The notes beneath the pieces are model-generated. The model was not told the origin of the DNA and did not search any database. It was given only the letters and a program-made list of their open reading frames with translations. From NCBI GenBank assembly GCA_030427205.1, contig JAUHXC010000030.1, positions 1 to 64,000 of the forward strand: DNA of 64,000 bases, given 5' to 3'. Positions 8,801-16,221 of the stretch are shown piece by piece. The position numbers and the translations under genes were made by a program. Position 1 is the stretch's first letter. Each line of letters opens with the position of its first letter. The stretch comes from a bacterium (GTDB taxonomy: Bacteria > Myxococcota_A > Bradymonadia > UBA7976 > UBA1532).

Positions 8801-9514
8801 GCCGGCTGGACGCTCACCTCGCGGCTGGCGGTGGAGAGCGACGAGGCGGCCCGGGCGCGCAAGGCCCGCGAGGCGCAGGGTCAGCAGGGCGACGAGGCGG
8901 GCGAGGACGGCGAGGCGCAGACCGGGCGCCGCAAGCGGCGGCGGGAGAAGGTCGAGGCCGACCCGGCCCACTGGAGCTGGCGCCCGCCGACCCGCTATCG
9001 GCCGAAGGTGAAGGACGATCCCGAGCTGGGCGAGACGCCGACGGCCCGGGAGAAAGCCCGCCGCCGGGCGCTGCAGACGTTCGTCGATCAGACCCTGACC
9101 GGCAAGCCGGAGAACATCCGCTGTCTGGTGTTCGAGGGCCCCGACGTCGCCGCCCTGCTCGGCCGCGAGGACGGCCTGCACCAGTGGCGGCCCGCTTCGG
9201 AGAGCGGGGCCTACGACGTGCGGGTGCGCGCGGTGCCCGGCGCGCGGCATCCGGTGAACCCGGCGGTGATCATGAAGCAGTTCTCCGACGAGAAGTGCCG
9301 GGTGCTCGACGATCGCCGGCGCACGCTGACCGACGAGCGGCTCGAGCTGGTGATGGCCACCGAGCCGCGGCTGCACCGGCTCTACCGGCGCTGCCAGCGG
9401 CTGCGGATCTACGACGCGATCTTCGGGGCGGGCGCGTGGCGCCTCTTCGAGAGGCGGGCCCCCGATCGCAGGGCCACCGAACGCAGCGCCACCGAACACA
9501 AGGCAGGTGCCTGA
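5858..9514 (+). CDS. Clp/Hsp100-type AAA+ ATPase with RF2-like C-terminal domain, paralogue 1
   Basis: A 1,218-residue protein, first of three coupled paralogues. Residues 1-150 are an alpha/beta domain unlike Clp_N. A Lys- and Asp/Glu-rich linker (about 185-225) follows. AAA+ D1 has Walker A GERGVGKT (272-279), but its Walker B reads VVWYIGGLHD, without the usual Asp-Glu. D2 has Walker A GPTGVGKT (560-567), Walker B VVLLDEIEKAHP (about 622), a TSNLG sensor, arginine finger FFRPEFFNRID and sensor-2 GARPLKR. AGF (678-680) occupies the ClpP-loop position. From about 850, the sequence resembles release factor 2 domain 1 plus PCRF: NFWADRERAER (about 871), then YLRGGASALPWLRRLVKIYA (about 957), then FEGPDVAALLGREDGLH (about 1090). 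No GGQ domain follows. Likely cytoplasmic unfoldase; the release-factor link is inference from motif order. The stop overlaps the next ATG by one base. Confidence 0.9.
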   Translation: MQFDVRLFVREHYHGYFSIEVLGESALLLYTDDLDRAREELTLVLGDRFERMHPGLLGEYAAADSLEHRMVDVPDGLVVDGEDGPAPRPIAVSVLLATDKRWLRLHLPRWSLRAWIDRKRDPEEAAIELLTEHLGKVDESLRLQRRPEAKEWLETLSIEADPPAPIAFTGPRSHLDLLPEPRPEKQKKKADDPDRDPDDEDDDEDEDEAAAATRATRRKPKRVPTPTLDDIGVKLHRQAADGELERAHGRDKAVDELFALLADAGATVALVGERGVGKTTVLNELVHRLRSRDLPKKKRRRVYYVDASRLIAGEGFFGDWQRQCLDVVQECIDAEVVWYIGGLHDLLDAGKSAHSDQNLAQLLRPYLSGRRLRVVAEATTAEWARVELRDAGFARLWSPYRLDEPDRVGLRGILDAVAAELVDETGIPIPPEGRQAIEDLTARFRSEGSRLGQSVHFLRRLVDDAVLAYEQALDASEGDPPEPRPLGRAAVVDQFCAETGLPPFLVRDDQPLDPEAVRRHFRARIIGQSEAVDRMTDLVALMKAGLSDLDRPMGSFLFVGPTGVGKTEMSKALAEFLFGRRDRLIRFDMSEFARADSVHRFIGDAGEEGQLIAHIRRQPFSVVLLDEIEKAHPAVFDVLLQVLGEARLSDQAGRTADFRNAVVLLTSNLGVETFKRGAGFGAPSAGDFREHFLAEAERFFRPEFFNRIDHIVPFMPLEADAIDAITGRETEKFLGREGITQRDLHVELGPGVHRWLADRGVEPRYGARPLKRLIEQQLTAPLARHLAGRQLGPGYGVRVDAPAAGAADVLGFTAIEHRGVKGRAAARGEMRGFIMEVAAVRWQVQQWLGAAPYREMVHAVRLLDRLARDRNFWADRERAERRMRRSQRDRDLIEAFSGIREQLAGVEDLAYEAFHDRTAESLPMLRAEQADGIEALDEAELTLMGRTFDAPDRAMLYLRGGASALPWLRRLVKIYAAMAEEAGWTLTSRLAVESDEAARARKAREAQGQQGDEAGEDGEAQTGRRKRRREKVEADPAHWSWRPPTRYRPKVKDDPELGETPTAREKARRRALQTFVDQTLTGKPENIRCLVFEGPDVAALLGREDGLHQWRPASESGAYDVRVRAVPGARHPVNPAVIMKQFSDEKCRVLDDRRRTLTDERLELVMATEPRLHRLYRRCQRLRIYDAIFGAGAWRLFERRAPDRRATERSATEHKAGA

Positions 9515-12500
9515 TGCTGCACGTACCCGTCATGGTCTCGGTCGACAAGCGCGGCGTGCACGACGTGCTTCTGCCCGGCGTCAGCCGGCGTATCTTCAGC
9601 GGGGTCAGCCTCGCCGAGCTGCTCGACGACGTCGCGCTGCACCTCATGGAGGTCGTGCCCGGGGCCGATCCGGCCACCCTGCCCGCGCTGCGGCTGTGCC
9701 CCGACATCGAGCTGCGCCGGGTGAAGACGACGGCGCGCATCGGCGGCACGGCGCGCAAGCCGGTGATGTGGAGCGGGCGGCTGTCGGTGGTCGTGACCCG
9801 CTGGAAGGACGACGGCTTCTTCGTCTGCCGGGTGCCGCGCATGGGCACCAAGGCCTTCGCCGTGCAGCGCACCGCCGATCTCGAAATGGCGCTGAGCCGC
9901 TTCGTCGCCGCCTGGGCCGAGGCGATCGACGGCGAGGTCGAGCCCGACGATCTGCAGCGCTTCGAGTGCCGCGGCTACGAGTACATCGAGGTGCTCGAGG
10001 TCGATACCGAGCTGCCGACGGTGCTGCCGAGCCGCCCGCCGCCGCGCAAGAAGAAGAAGCGCGACAAGACCCGCGGGCCCAAGGCGCGGCGCAAGCCCGG
10101 CGAGAAGCGCGAGCGGCCCAAGCGCCGGCTCGTGCCGCCGCGCACGCTGCGTCAGGTGGGCGTCGACCTGACCCACAAGGCCATCGACGGCCGCCTGGGG
10201 CGCACCTTCGGCCGCGACGCGCTGGTCGAGCAGGTCATGGCGCAGCTCGACCGGCCGGGCGCGGCCATCCTGCTGGTGGGGCCGTCGGGGGTGGGCAAGA
10301 CGGCGATCGTCAACGAGGTGGTGCGCCGGCTGGCGGGCCGCGGCGAGGCGCTGCATGTGCGCAGCGACGTCTGGTCGGTCGACGGCAACCGCATCATCGC
10401 CGGCATGAGCGTCGTCGGCGCCTGGGAGCAGCGCTGCAAGAGCATGGTCGCCGAGCTCGAGGCGCGGCAGGACGTGCTCTTCGTCGACGACCTGCCGGGG
10501 CTGGTCTACACCGGCCGCACCCGCACCGCCGGCACCAACGTGGCGCAATACCTCGAGCCGCACATCGCCCGCGGCGACATCCGCATCATCGGCGAGTGCA
10601 CCGCCGAGCGGCTGGAGGCCACCCGCGAGGAGGCCCCCGGGTTCTTCTCGCGCTTCCACATCGTGCAGGTGCCCGAGCTCGACGAGCGACAGACGCTGAT
10701 GGTGCTCGTCGATACGCTGCGCGCGGTCGAGGCGCGCGAGGCGGTGAGCATCCACCCCGAGGTGCTCGAGACCATCCTGGCGCTGACCCGGCGCTTCATG
10801 CGCCGGCAGTGTCATCCGGGCAAGGCGGTGGCGCTGCTCGAGCGGCTGGTGGGCGACTACGGCAAGGTCGAGCGCGACGATCGCGGGCGGCGCATCATCG
10901 GCCGCGAGGCGCTGATCGACTTCTTCGCCCGGCGCACCGGCCTGCCGCGCTTCGTGCTGTGGGAGCAGCAGTCGCGCCCGCACAGCGAGGTGCACGACCA
11001 CTTCACCCGGCGCATCATCGGCCAGCCGGCGGCGAGCGACGCGGCGGCGGCCATCGTCAGCGTCCTGCAGCAGGGCCTCGACGATCCCGAGCGGCCGCTG
11101 GCGACGATGCTCTTCGTCGGGCCGACCGGCGTGGGCAAGACCGAGACCGCCAAGGCGCTCGCCGAGTATCTCTTCGGCCACGCCGAGCGCCTGATCCGCT
11201 TCGACATGAGCGAGTTCCGCGATCCGTGGTCGATGGCCCGGCTCTTCGGCGATCGCAACCAGCCGGAGGGCGAGCTGACCCGGGCGGTCTCGCAGCAGCC
11301 GTTCTCGGTGGTGCTCTTCGACGAGATCGAGAAGGCCCACCCGCGGGTCTTCGACGCCTTCCTGCAGGTCTTCGGCGAGGGCCGGCTGACCAACGCGGCC
11401 GGGCGCACGACCGACTTCTGCAACGCGATCCTCATCATGACCAGCAACCTGGGCGTGCGCGACGCGCAACGCTCGCTTGGCTTCGCGTCGGTGGACGGCG
11501 CCCGCGAGGCGAGCCACTACCGCAAGGCGGCGGAGGGCTTCTTCCGCCCCGAGTTCTTCAACCGCATCGACCGCATCGTGCCGTTCCGCTCGCTGGCCCG
11601 CGAAGACCTGCCGCCGCTGGTCAAGCGCACGCTGGCGGGTATCCTCGGGCGGCGCGGGCTGCGGCGCAGCGGGGTGATGGTCGAGGTCGAGCCCGAGCTG
11701 GTCGAGCTGCTCGTCGACCGCGGCTTCGACCCGCGGTTCGGCGCCCGCTCGATGCGCCGGGCGCTGGAGCAGCAGCTCACCGTACCGCTCGCCCGGCGCA
11801 TCGTCAGCCAGCCCGTCGATCGCACGACGCTGGTGCAGCTCTATCGCGAGGGCGATCAGATCGGCATGTCGCTCTGGGCGCTGGAGGATGTGCCGGCCGG
11901 CGGCTCGCCGCCGCGGGTGCTCGACGGCTGGCCGGCCGTGCGCGAGGCGTTCGCCGAGCTGCGGGCCGACTTCGAATCGCTGCTCACGCCGCGCGAGCTG
12001 GCGCACTACGAGACCGAGCGCGGCGCGCTGCTCGCCCGCTTCAACGCCGCCCGCGAGGTCGGCGCGGCGCTGCCCGAGCGGGCGTGGGCCCGGCTCAACC
12101 TGCTCAACGGCCTGCTCGATCCCCAGGCGGGCAGCCGCTTCGGCGGGCCGCCGTCGGTGGCCGACATCCGCTGGAGCCTCGACGCGATCCACGAGCGGTT
12201 CCTGGCGCGCTACGACTTCGTCGAGGTCGTCGAGGCGGCGCATATGTCCTACGACCGCTGGGGGGCGCCCAACCCGACCGGCATGGTCGGGGTCGACATG
12301 CCGCTGGAGCGGGACAGCGTCGCCACCTTCGGCCCGGCGGTCGAGGCGCTGACCCGGGTCGAGCGCGAGCTGGCCGACGTGGCCTTCCGCGTCGACGCCC
12401 TGAGCGACGCCGAGCCGCAGTCTGCCTTGCTGCGCGTGCTGCCCGGCACCGACGAGCCGGCGTCCCGGGAGTGGGCCTATGGCGTGATGCGCGAGATCGG

Positions 12501-13146
12501 CGCCGCGCTGGCCTCGCGCGCGGACATCCGCGACTTCGAGCGGGTGGACGGGGTGTGGATCGAGGCGCCCGCGGCGGGGGCAGACGAGCGCCGCACCACC
12601 GACGGCTTCGCGATGCAGGTCACCGGCTTCGGCGTCGGGCGGCTGGTCGACGGCGAGCTGGGCTTCCACCTGTCGCTGCGCTACAGCGGCGCGGACTTGA
12701 TCTGCGCCCTGGCGCGGGTGGAGCGACTGCCGCTGGCAGGTCAACCGGGCGAGCGATCGCCCGAGCAGGCGCTCAACGCCGACGAGGTCGCCTATACCCG
12801 CTGGCGCACCGCCCGCCGCGCCGGCGAGCTGGACGCCGACGACGCGGGGCCGCGGCCGAAGCTGCCGCTGCGGCGGCGCTGGGACAGCGGCGGCGCGGTC
12901 GATCCGGAGACCGGCGTGCGCCTGGATCCGGGCGCGGGCCTCAAGGCGGTCTTCGCCCGGCGCATGCTCAACGCGCACCGTCGGCGACGCGCGGGCGATG
13001 GCATCGGCATGACTCCGGGTGGCATACCTGATGGCATGCTCGATGGCATATCCGACAACAGTTCGGATGACAGTTCGGATGCGAGTTCCGATGACAGTCC
13101 GAATGACATCGCGCGGGATCCCACCGTGCCCGAGGAGGAGGGCTGA
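9514..13146 (+). CDS. Clp/Hsp100-type AAA+ ATPase with RF2-like C-terminal domain, paralogue 2
   Basis: A 1,210-residue protein whose ATG overlaps the previous stop (TGATG at 9512-9516), so translation is coupled. The N-terminal domain (1-165) is followed by a strongly basic linker (PPPRKKKKRDKTRG and on, about 170-205). D1 has Walker A GPSGVGKT (256-263) and is the only one of the three with acidic residues in a Walker-B-like VLFVDDLPG. D2 has Walker A GPTGVGKT (536-543), VVLFDEIEKAHP, TSNLG, FFRPEFFNRID and GARSMRR. LGF (655-657) sits where ClpA has IGL. The C-terminus keeps PCRF-like segments in order (LPGTDEPASREWAYGVM, then MQVTGFGVGRLVDGELGFH). The last 50 residues are a low-complexity Gly/Asp/Ser tail (GIPDGMLDGISDNSSDD) encoded by GATG-type repeats. 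Probably a subunit of the same machine as its neighbours. Confidence 0.9.
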   Translation: MLHVPVMVSVDKRGVHDVLLPGVSRRIFSGVSLAELLDDVALHLMEVVPGADPATLPALRLCPDIELRRVKTTARIGGTARKPVMWSGRLSVVVTRWKDDGFFVCRVPRMGTKAFAVQRTADLEMALSRFVAAWAEAIDGEVEPDDLQRFECRGYEYIEVLEVDTELPTVLPSRPPPRKKKKRDKTRGPKARRKPGEKRERPKRRLVPPRTLRQVGVDLTHKAIDGRLGRTFGRDALVEQVMAQLDRPGAAILLVGPSGVGKTAIVNEVVRRLAGRGEALHVRSDVWSVDGNRIIAGMSVVGAWEQRCKSMVAELEARQDVLFVDDLPGLVYTGRTRTAGTNVAQYLEPHIARGDIRIIGECTAERLEATREEAPGFFSRFHIVQVPELDERQTLMVLVDTLRAVEAREAVSIHPEVLETILALTRRFMRRQCHPGKAVALLERLVGDYGKVERDDRGRRIIGREALIDFFARRTGLPRFVLWEQQSRPHSEVHDHFTRRIIGQPAASDAAAAIVSVLQQGLDDPERPLATMLFVGPTGVGKTETAKALAEYLFGHAERLIRFDMSEFRDPWSMARLFGDRNQPEGELTRAVSQQPFSVVLFDEIEKAHPRVFDAFLQVFGEGRLTNAAGRTTDFCNAILIMTSNLGVRDAQRSLGFASVDGAREASHYRKAAEGFFRPEFFNRIDRIVPFRSLAREDLPPLVKRTLAGILGRRGLRRSGVMVEVEPELVELLVDRGFDPRFGARSMRRALEQQLTVPLARRIVSQPVDRTTLVQLYREGDQIGMSLWALEDVPAGGSPPRVLDGWPAVREAFAELRADFESLLTPRELAHYETERGALLARFNAAREVGAALPERAWARLNLLNGLLDPQAGSRFGGPPSVADIRWSLDAIHERFLARYDFVEVVEAAHMSYDRWGAPNPTGMVGVDMPLERDSVATFGPAVEALTRVERELADVAFRVDALSDAEPQSALLRVLPGTDEPASREWAYGVMREIGAALASRADIRDFERVDGVWIEAPAAGADERRTTDGFAMQVTGFGVGRLVDGELGFHLSLRYSGADLICALARVERLPLAGQPGERSPEQALNADEVAYTRWRTARRAGELDADDAGPRPKLPLRRRWDSGGAVDPETGVRLDPGAGLKAVFARRMLNAHRRRRAGDGIGMTPGGIPDGMLDGISDNSSDDSSDASSDDSPNDIARDPTVPEEEG
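12997..13110. repeat. GATGGCAT / GATGACAGTTCG repeats in the 3' end of AAA+ gene 2
   Basis: Coding repeats: GATGGCATC at 12997-13005, then GGCATACCT-GATGGCATGCTC-GATGGCATATCC, followed by near-12-bp units GATGACAGTTCG, GATGCGAGTTCC, GATGACAGTCCG and AATGACATCGCG. They encode a disordered Gly-Asp-Ser tail absent from the two paralogues, so the tail probably arose by spread of the repeat. Confidence 0.7.
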
Positions 13147-13149
13147 GCC

Positions 13150-16100
13150 ATGCAGGAGCGCTTCCACCTCTTCATCCGTCAGCACCCCAACGACTGGTAC
13201 ACCGCGTCGGTGCTGGCCCACCCGCAATACGCCGCCTTCGGCCCGACGATCGGCCCGCTCAAGGAGCAGCTGGCCGAGGTCTTGAGCCACGAGCTGTCGG
13301 AGGGGCGCATCAGCACCACCGACGCCTGGTTCGCCGACGTGGGCCGCCGGGCCATCGAGCTCGAGCTGCGGGCGGTGCAGCACGACCGGCTGATTCGGGT
13401 GCCGATGCGCTTCACGCTGGTCGTTCGCCCGCTGCCCAAGGCCGGCGATGACATCTTCGAGGTGCGCATCCCGCGGCTGGACAAGGTGTTTCGCATCAGC
13501 GGCGAAGACAACATCGGGCCGTGGAGCGAAGAGATCATCCGCGGCTTCTTCCACCTCGATCCGGTCGAAGAGCTGCTGCCCTATCAGAATACCCGCGGCG
13601 AGCGGCTCGACGAGGTCGACGTCACCTGGCAGCGCCCCAAGAGCCGCAAGGCCAAGGAGCGCGCGGCGAAGCGCCGGCGCAATGACGACGACGACGATGA
13701 CATGTTCGGGTTCGCCCGCCCGCGGCAGAGCCCGCTGGGCCAGGTCGGCGTCGAGCTCACCGAGGAGGCCGGCGCGGGCCGCATCCCGCGCGCGGAGCTG
13801 CGCGACGATCTGATGACGCAGCTGGTGGGTATTCTCGACGCGCCGCACGCCCGCAGCCTGCTGCTGGTGGGGCCGTCGGGGGTGGGCAAGACCGCGCTGG
13901 TGCACGAGCTGGCCCATCGCATCGCCGATCAGCGGGTGCCGCCGCGGCTGCAGGGCGTGCCGCTGTGGCATGTCACCGGCGGGCGCATCATCGCCGGCAT
14001 GAAGTACCTCGGCGAGTGGCAGGCCCGCTGTCAGGCCATCGTCGAAGAGATCCGCGCCCAGCGGGGCATCCTCTATGTCGAGTCGCCTTACGAGCTGATG
14101 ACCGCCGGCGGCTCGAACGGCATGAACGTCGCGAGCTTCCTGCTCGGCCCGATGCGCACCGGCGAGATCACGGTCATCGCCGAGACCACGCCCGACGGGC
14201 TGCTGCTCGCCGAGCAGTCGGGGCCGGCCTTCGTCGAGGCCCTGCGCCGGGTGCCGGTGCCGCCGTTCGAGCCCGACGCGGCGCGCAGCATCCTCGAGAA
14301 GGCGGCGGTGAAGCTGGGCAAAGAGCACAAGGTGCGCTTCACCGACGCCGGGCTCTCGCGGGCGCTGGACGTGCTGGCCCGCTTCGGTGACGCCGACGCC
14401 CTGCCCGGGTCGGGCCTCGAGCTGATGGGGCACATGGCGCGGCTGCCGGCGACGCGCGGGCAGAAGGCGACGCGGGTCGAAGATCGGCCCGCGCTGGGCC
14501 CCCGGGAGGCGGTCACCGCGTTCGCCCGGCGCTCGGGCTTCGCCGAGGCGCTGATCGACCCCGACGCGCTGCTCGACGCCGACGAGATCAAGGCGTGGTT
14601 CGACGCGCGCATCATCGGCCAGCCCGACGCCACCGAGCTGTTGACCAACCTGGTGCTCATCATCAAGGCCAGCCTCGACGACCCCGAGCGGCCGCTGGGC
14701 TCGTTCTTGTTCATGGGGCCCACCGGCGTCGGCAAGACCGAGTCGGCGCTGACGCTGGCGGAGTACCTCTTCGGCGATCGCGAGCGGGTCATCCGCTTCG
14801 ACATGAGCGAGTACGGCTACCCGGGCAGCGCCGCGCGGCTGGTGGGCATCGGGCGCCAGGAGGGCGATCTGACCCGCCGGGTGCGCGAGCAGCCGTTCTG
14901 CGTGCTGCTGCTCGACGAGGTCGAGAAGGCCACCGGCGAGGTCTTCGACATCCTGTTGCAGGTGCTCGGCGAGGGGCGGCTGACCGATGGCACCGGGCGC
15001 ACGGTGCGCTTCGGGCATGCCATCGTCATCATGACCAGCAACCTCGGCGCCAGCGATCGCAAACGCATCGGCCTGGGCGGCCTGGAGCAGCCGCAGGCGG
15101 CGGCCCATCACTATCGCGAGGCGGCGCAGGCGTTCTTCCGGCCCGAGTTCGTCAACCGCATGGACTTCCTGGTGCCCTTCGCGTCGCTCGACGCGGCGGC
15201 GGTGCGCGGCATCGCCCGGCGCATGCTGGACAAAGCCCTGGCCCGCGAGGGCTTCGCCCGCCGCGGCATCACCGTGCGCGCCCGGGACGAGGTGCTCGAT
15301 CTCTTGATGACCCATGGCTTCGACCCCAAGTACGGGGCCCGGCCGATGAAGCGGGCCATCGAGCAGCGGGTGCTCGTGCCGCTGTCGCGGCGGCTGGTGC
15401 TGCGCCAGGCCCAGGGCGCGGCGGAGTTCGATCTGTACGTGCACGACGGGCGGGTGGCCGTGGTCGACTCGAGCGGGCCGACGGGCGGCCCGTGCCCGAC
15501 GCTGGCCGGGCTGGCGGCTCAGCACGACGCGCTGTGGCGCGATCGCATCCGCGGGATCAGGGCCCGGCTGGATCAATGGGGCAGCAGCCGGCTGCTTCAC
15601 GATCTGCGGGCGGCCGACAGCGAGGCCGATCTGAGCGCGCGGCTCGCGGCGGCGCGGGCCGCGGTCGCCGATCTCGACCCGCTGGCCGAGGCCGCCGACG
15701 ACGCCGCGGTGACCCGGCGACAGCAGGCGGCGGCGACGATGGACGCCGTGCTCAGCCGGCTGGAGTGGGATCTGTGTCGCGCGGCGCTGGGCGGCGGCGA
15801 TGACATCGCGCTGACCGTCGACTCCCCTTCCCTGCACCCGGCGGGGCGCGCGGCGGTCGAGGCGCTGGTGGATGGCTATCGCGCGTGGGCCGCGACGCAC
15901 GGGCTGCGGGTCGCGGTGTCGGAGGACGCCGGGCGCTGCACGGTGCAGATCGCCGGCGCCGGCGCCGAGGCGCTCTTCGGCTGCGAGGTGGGCCTGCATC
16001 GCCTGCTGCCCGACGATCCCGCCGAGCGGGCGGTGGACGTGCGGGTCTGCCGCGCCGACGGGCCCGAGCCGACGGCGGTCGTCCGCGAGATCTCCGACGA

Positions 16101-16215
16101 GACGCTGTGGGATCCGACGACGGAGGTCGAGCGACCGGTGGCGCTGGCGAGCTTGGCGGCGGTGCTCGATGCCTTCGTGCTCGCCCGCATGTGCCACGCG
16201 GTCGAGCGGCGCTGA
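13150..16215 (+). CDS. Clp/Hsp100-type AAA+ ATPase with RF2-like C-terminal domain, paralogue 3
   Basis: A 1,021-residue protein, three bases after the previous stop and preceded by a strong GAGGAGGAGGG ribosome-binding site inside the upstream gene. The N-terminal domain (1-160) and a short linker with six consecutive Asp precede D1. D1 has Walker A GPSGVGKT (241-248), but its Walker B is ILYVESPYEL, lacking the Asp-Glu pair. D2 is intact: GPTGVGKT (523-530), VLLLDEVEKATG, TSNLG, FFRPEFVNRMD, GARPMKR. IGL (640-642) falls exactly between TSNLG and the arginine finger, where ClpA uses IGL to dock on ClpP. The C-terminus aligns well by eye with release factor 2: a coiled-coil-like stretch, LEWDLCRAALGGGDDIALTV, VEALVDGYRAWAATHGLRV, and VQIAGAGAEALFGCEVGLHR. 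The protein ends about 70 residues later without a GGQ domain. Confidence 0.9.
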   Translation: MQERFHLFIRQHPNDWYTASVLAHPQYAAFGPTIGPLKEQLAEVLSHELSEGRISTTDAWFADVGRRAIELELRAVQHDRLIRVPMRFTLVVRPLPKAGDDIFEVRIPRLDKVFRISGEDNIGPWSEEIIRGFFHLDPVEELLPYQNTRGERLDEVDVTWQRPKSRKAKERAAKRRRNDDDDDDMFGFARPRQSPLGQVGVELTEEAGAGRIPRAELRDDLMTQLVGILDAPHARSLLLVGPSGVGKTALVHELAHRIADQRVPPRLQGVPLWHVTGGRIIAGMKYLGEWQARCQAIVEEIRAQRGILYVESPYELMTAGGSNGMNVASFLLGPMRTGEITVIAETTPDGLLLAEQSGPAFVEALRRVPVPPFEPDAARSILEKAAVKLGKEHKVRFTDAGLSRALDVLARFGDADALPGSGLELMGHMARLPATRGQKATRVEDRPALGPREAVTAFARRSGFAEALIDPDALLDADEIKAWFDARIIGQPDATELLTNLVLIIKASLDDPERPLGSFLFMGPTGVGKTESALTLAEYLFGDRERVIRFDMSEYGYPGSAARLVGIGRQEGDLTRRVREQPFCVLLLDEVEKATGEVFDILLQVLGEGRLTDGTGRTVRFGHAIVIMTSNLGASDRKRIGLGGLEQPQAAAHHYREAAQAFFRPEFVNRMDFLVPFASLDAAAVRGIARRMLDKALAREGFARRGITVRARDEVLDLLMTHGFDPKYGARPMKRAIEQRVLVPLSRRLVLRQAQGAAEFDLYVHDGRVAVVDSSGPTGGPCPTLAGLAAQHDALWRDRIRGIRARLDQWGSSRLLHDLRAADSEADLSARLAAARAAVADLDPLAEAADDAAVTRRQQAAATMDAVLSRLEWDLCRAALGGGDDIALTVDSPSLHPAGRAAVEALVDGYRAWAATHGLRVAVSEDAGRCTVQIAGAGAEALFGCEVGLHRLLPDDPAERAVDVRVCRADGPEPTAVVREISDETLWDPTTEVERPVALASLAAVLDAFVLARMCHAVERR

Positions 16216-16221
16216 TCGCTG

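Noticed and set aside
6826..9513. N-terminal extension of AAA+ protein 2 into gene 1
   Set aside because: The frame is open but overlaps the conserved D2 and RF2-like regions of gene 1. Translation as a 2,106-residue protein would be mostly Arg-rich nonsense. ATG 9514 gives an N-terminus homologous to the paralogues.
9409..16197. Antisense open frame of about 2,260 codons opposite AAA+ genes 2 and 3
   Set aside because: It exists because G/C at third positions of the sense codons suppresses antisense stops. Its translation is repetitive Arg/His/Ala/Gly-rich with no domain, and the sense genes are unmistakable.
13150..16215. Calling the AAA+ genes clpB or clpA
   Set aside because: There is no Clp_N, no ClpB middle domain, D1 is degenerate and the C-terminus is unrelated to either. 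A gene symbol would mislead.
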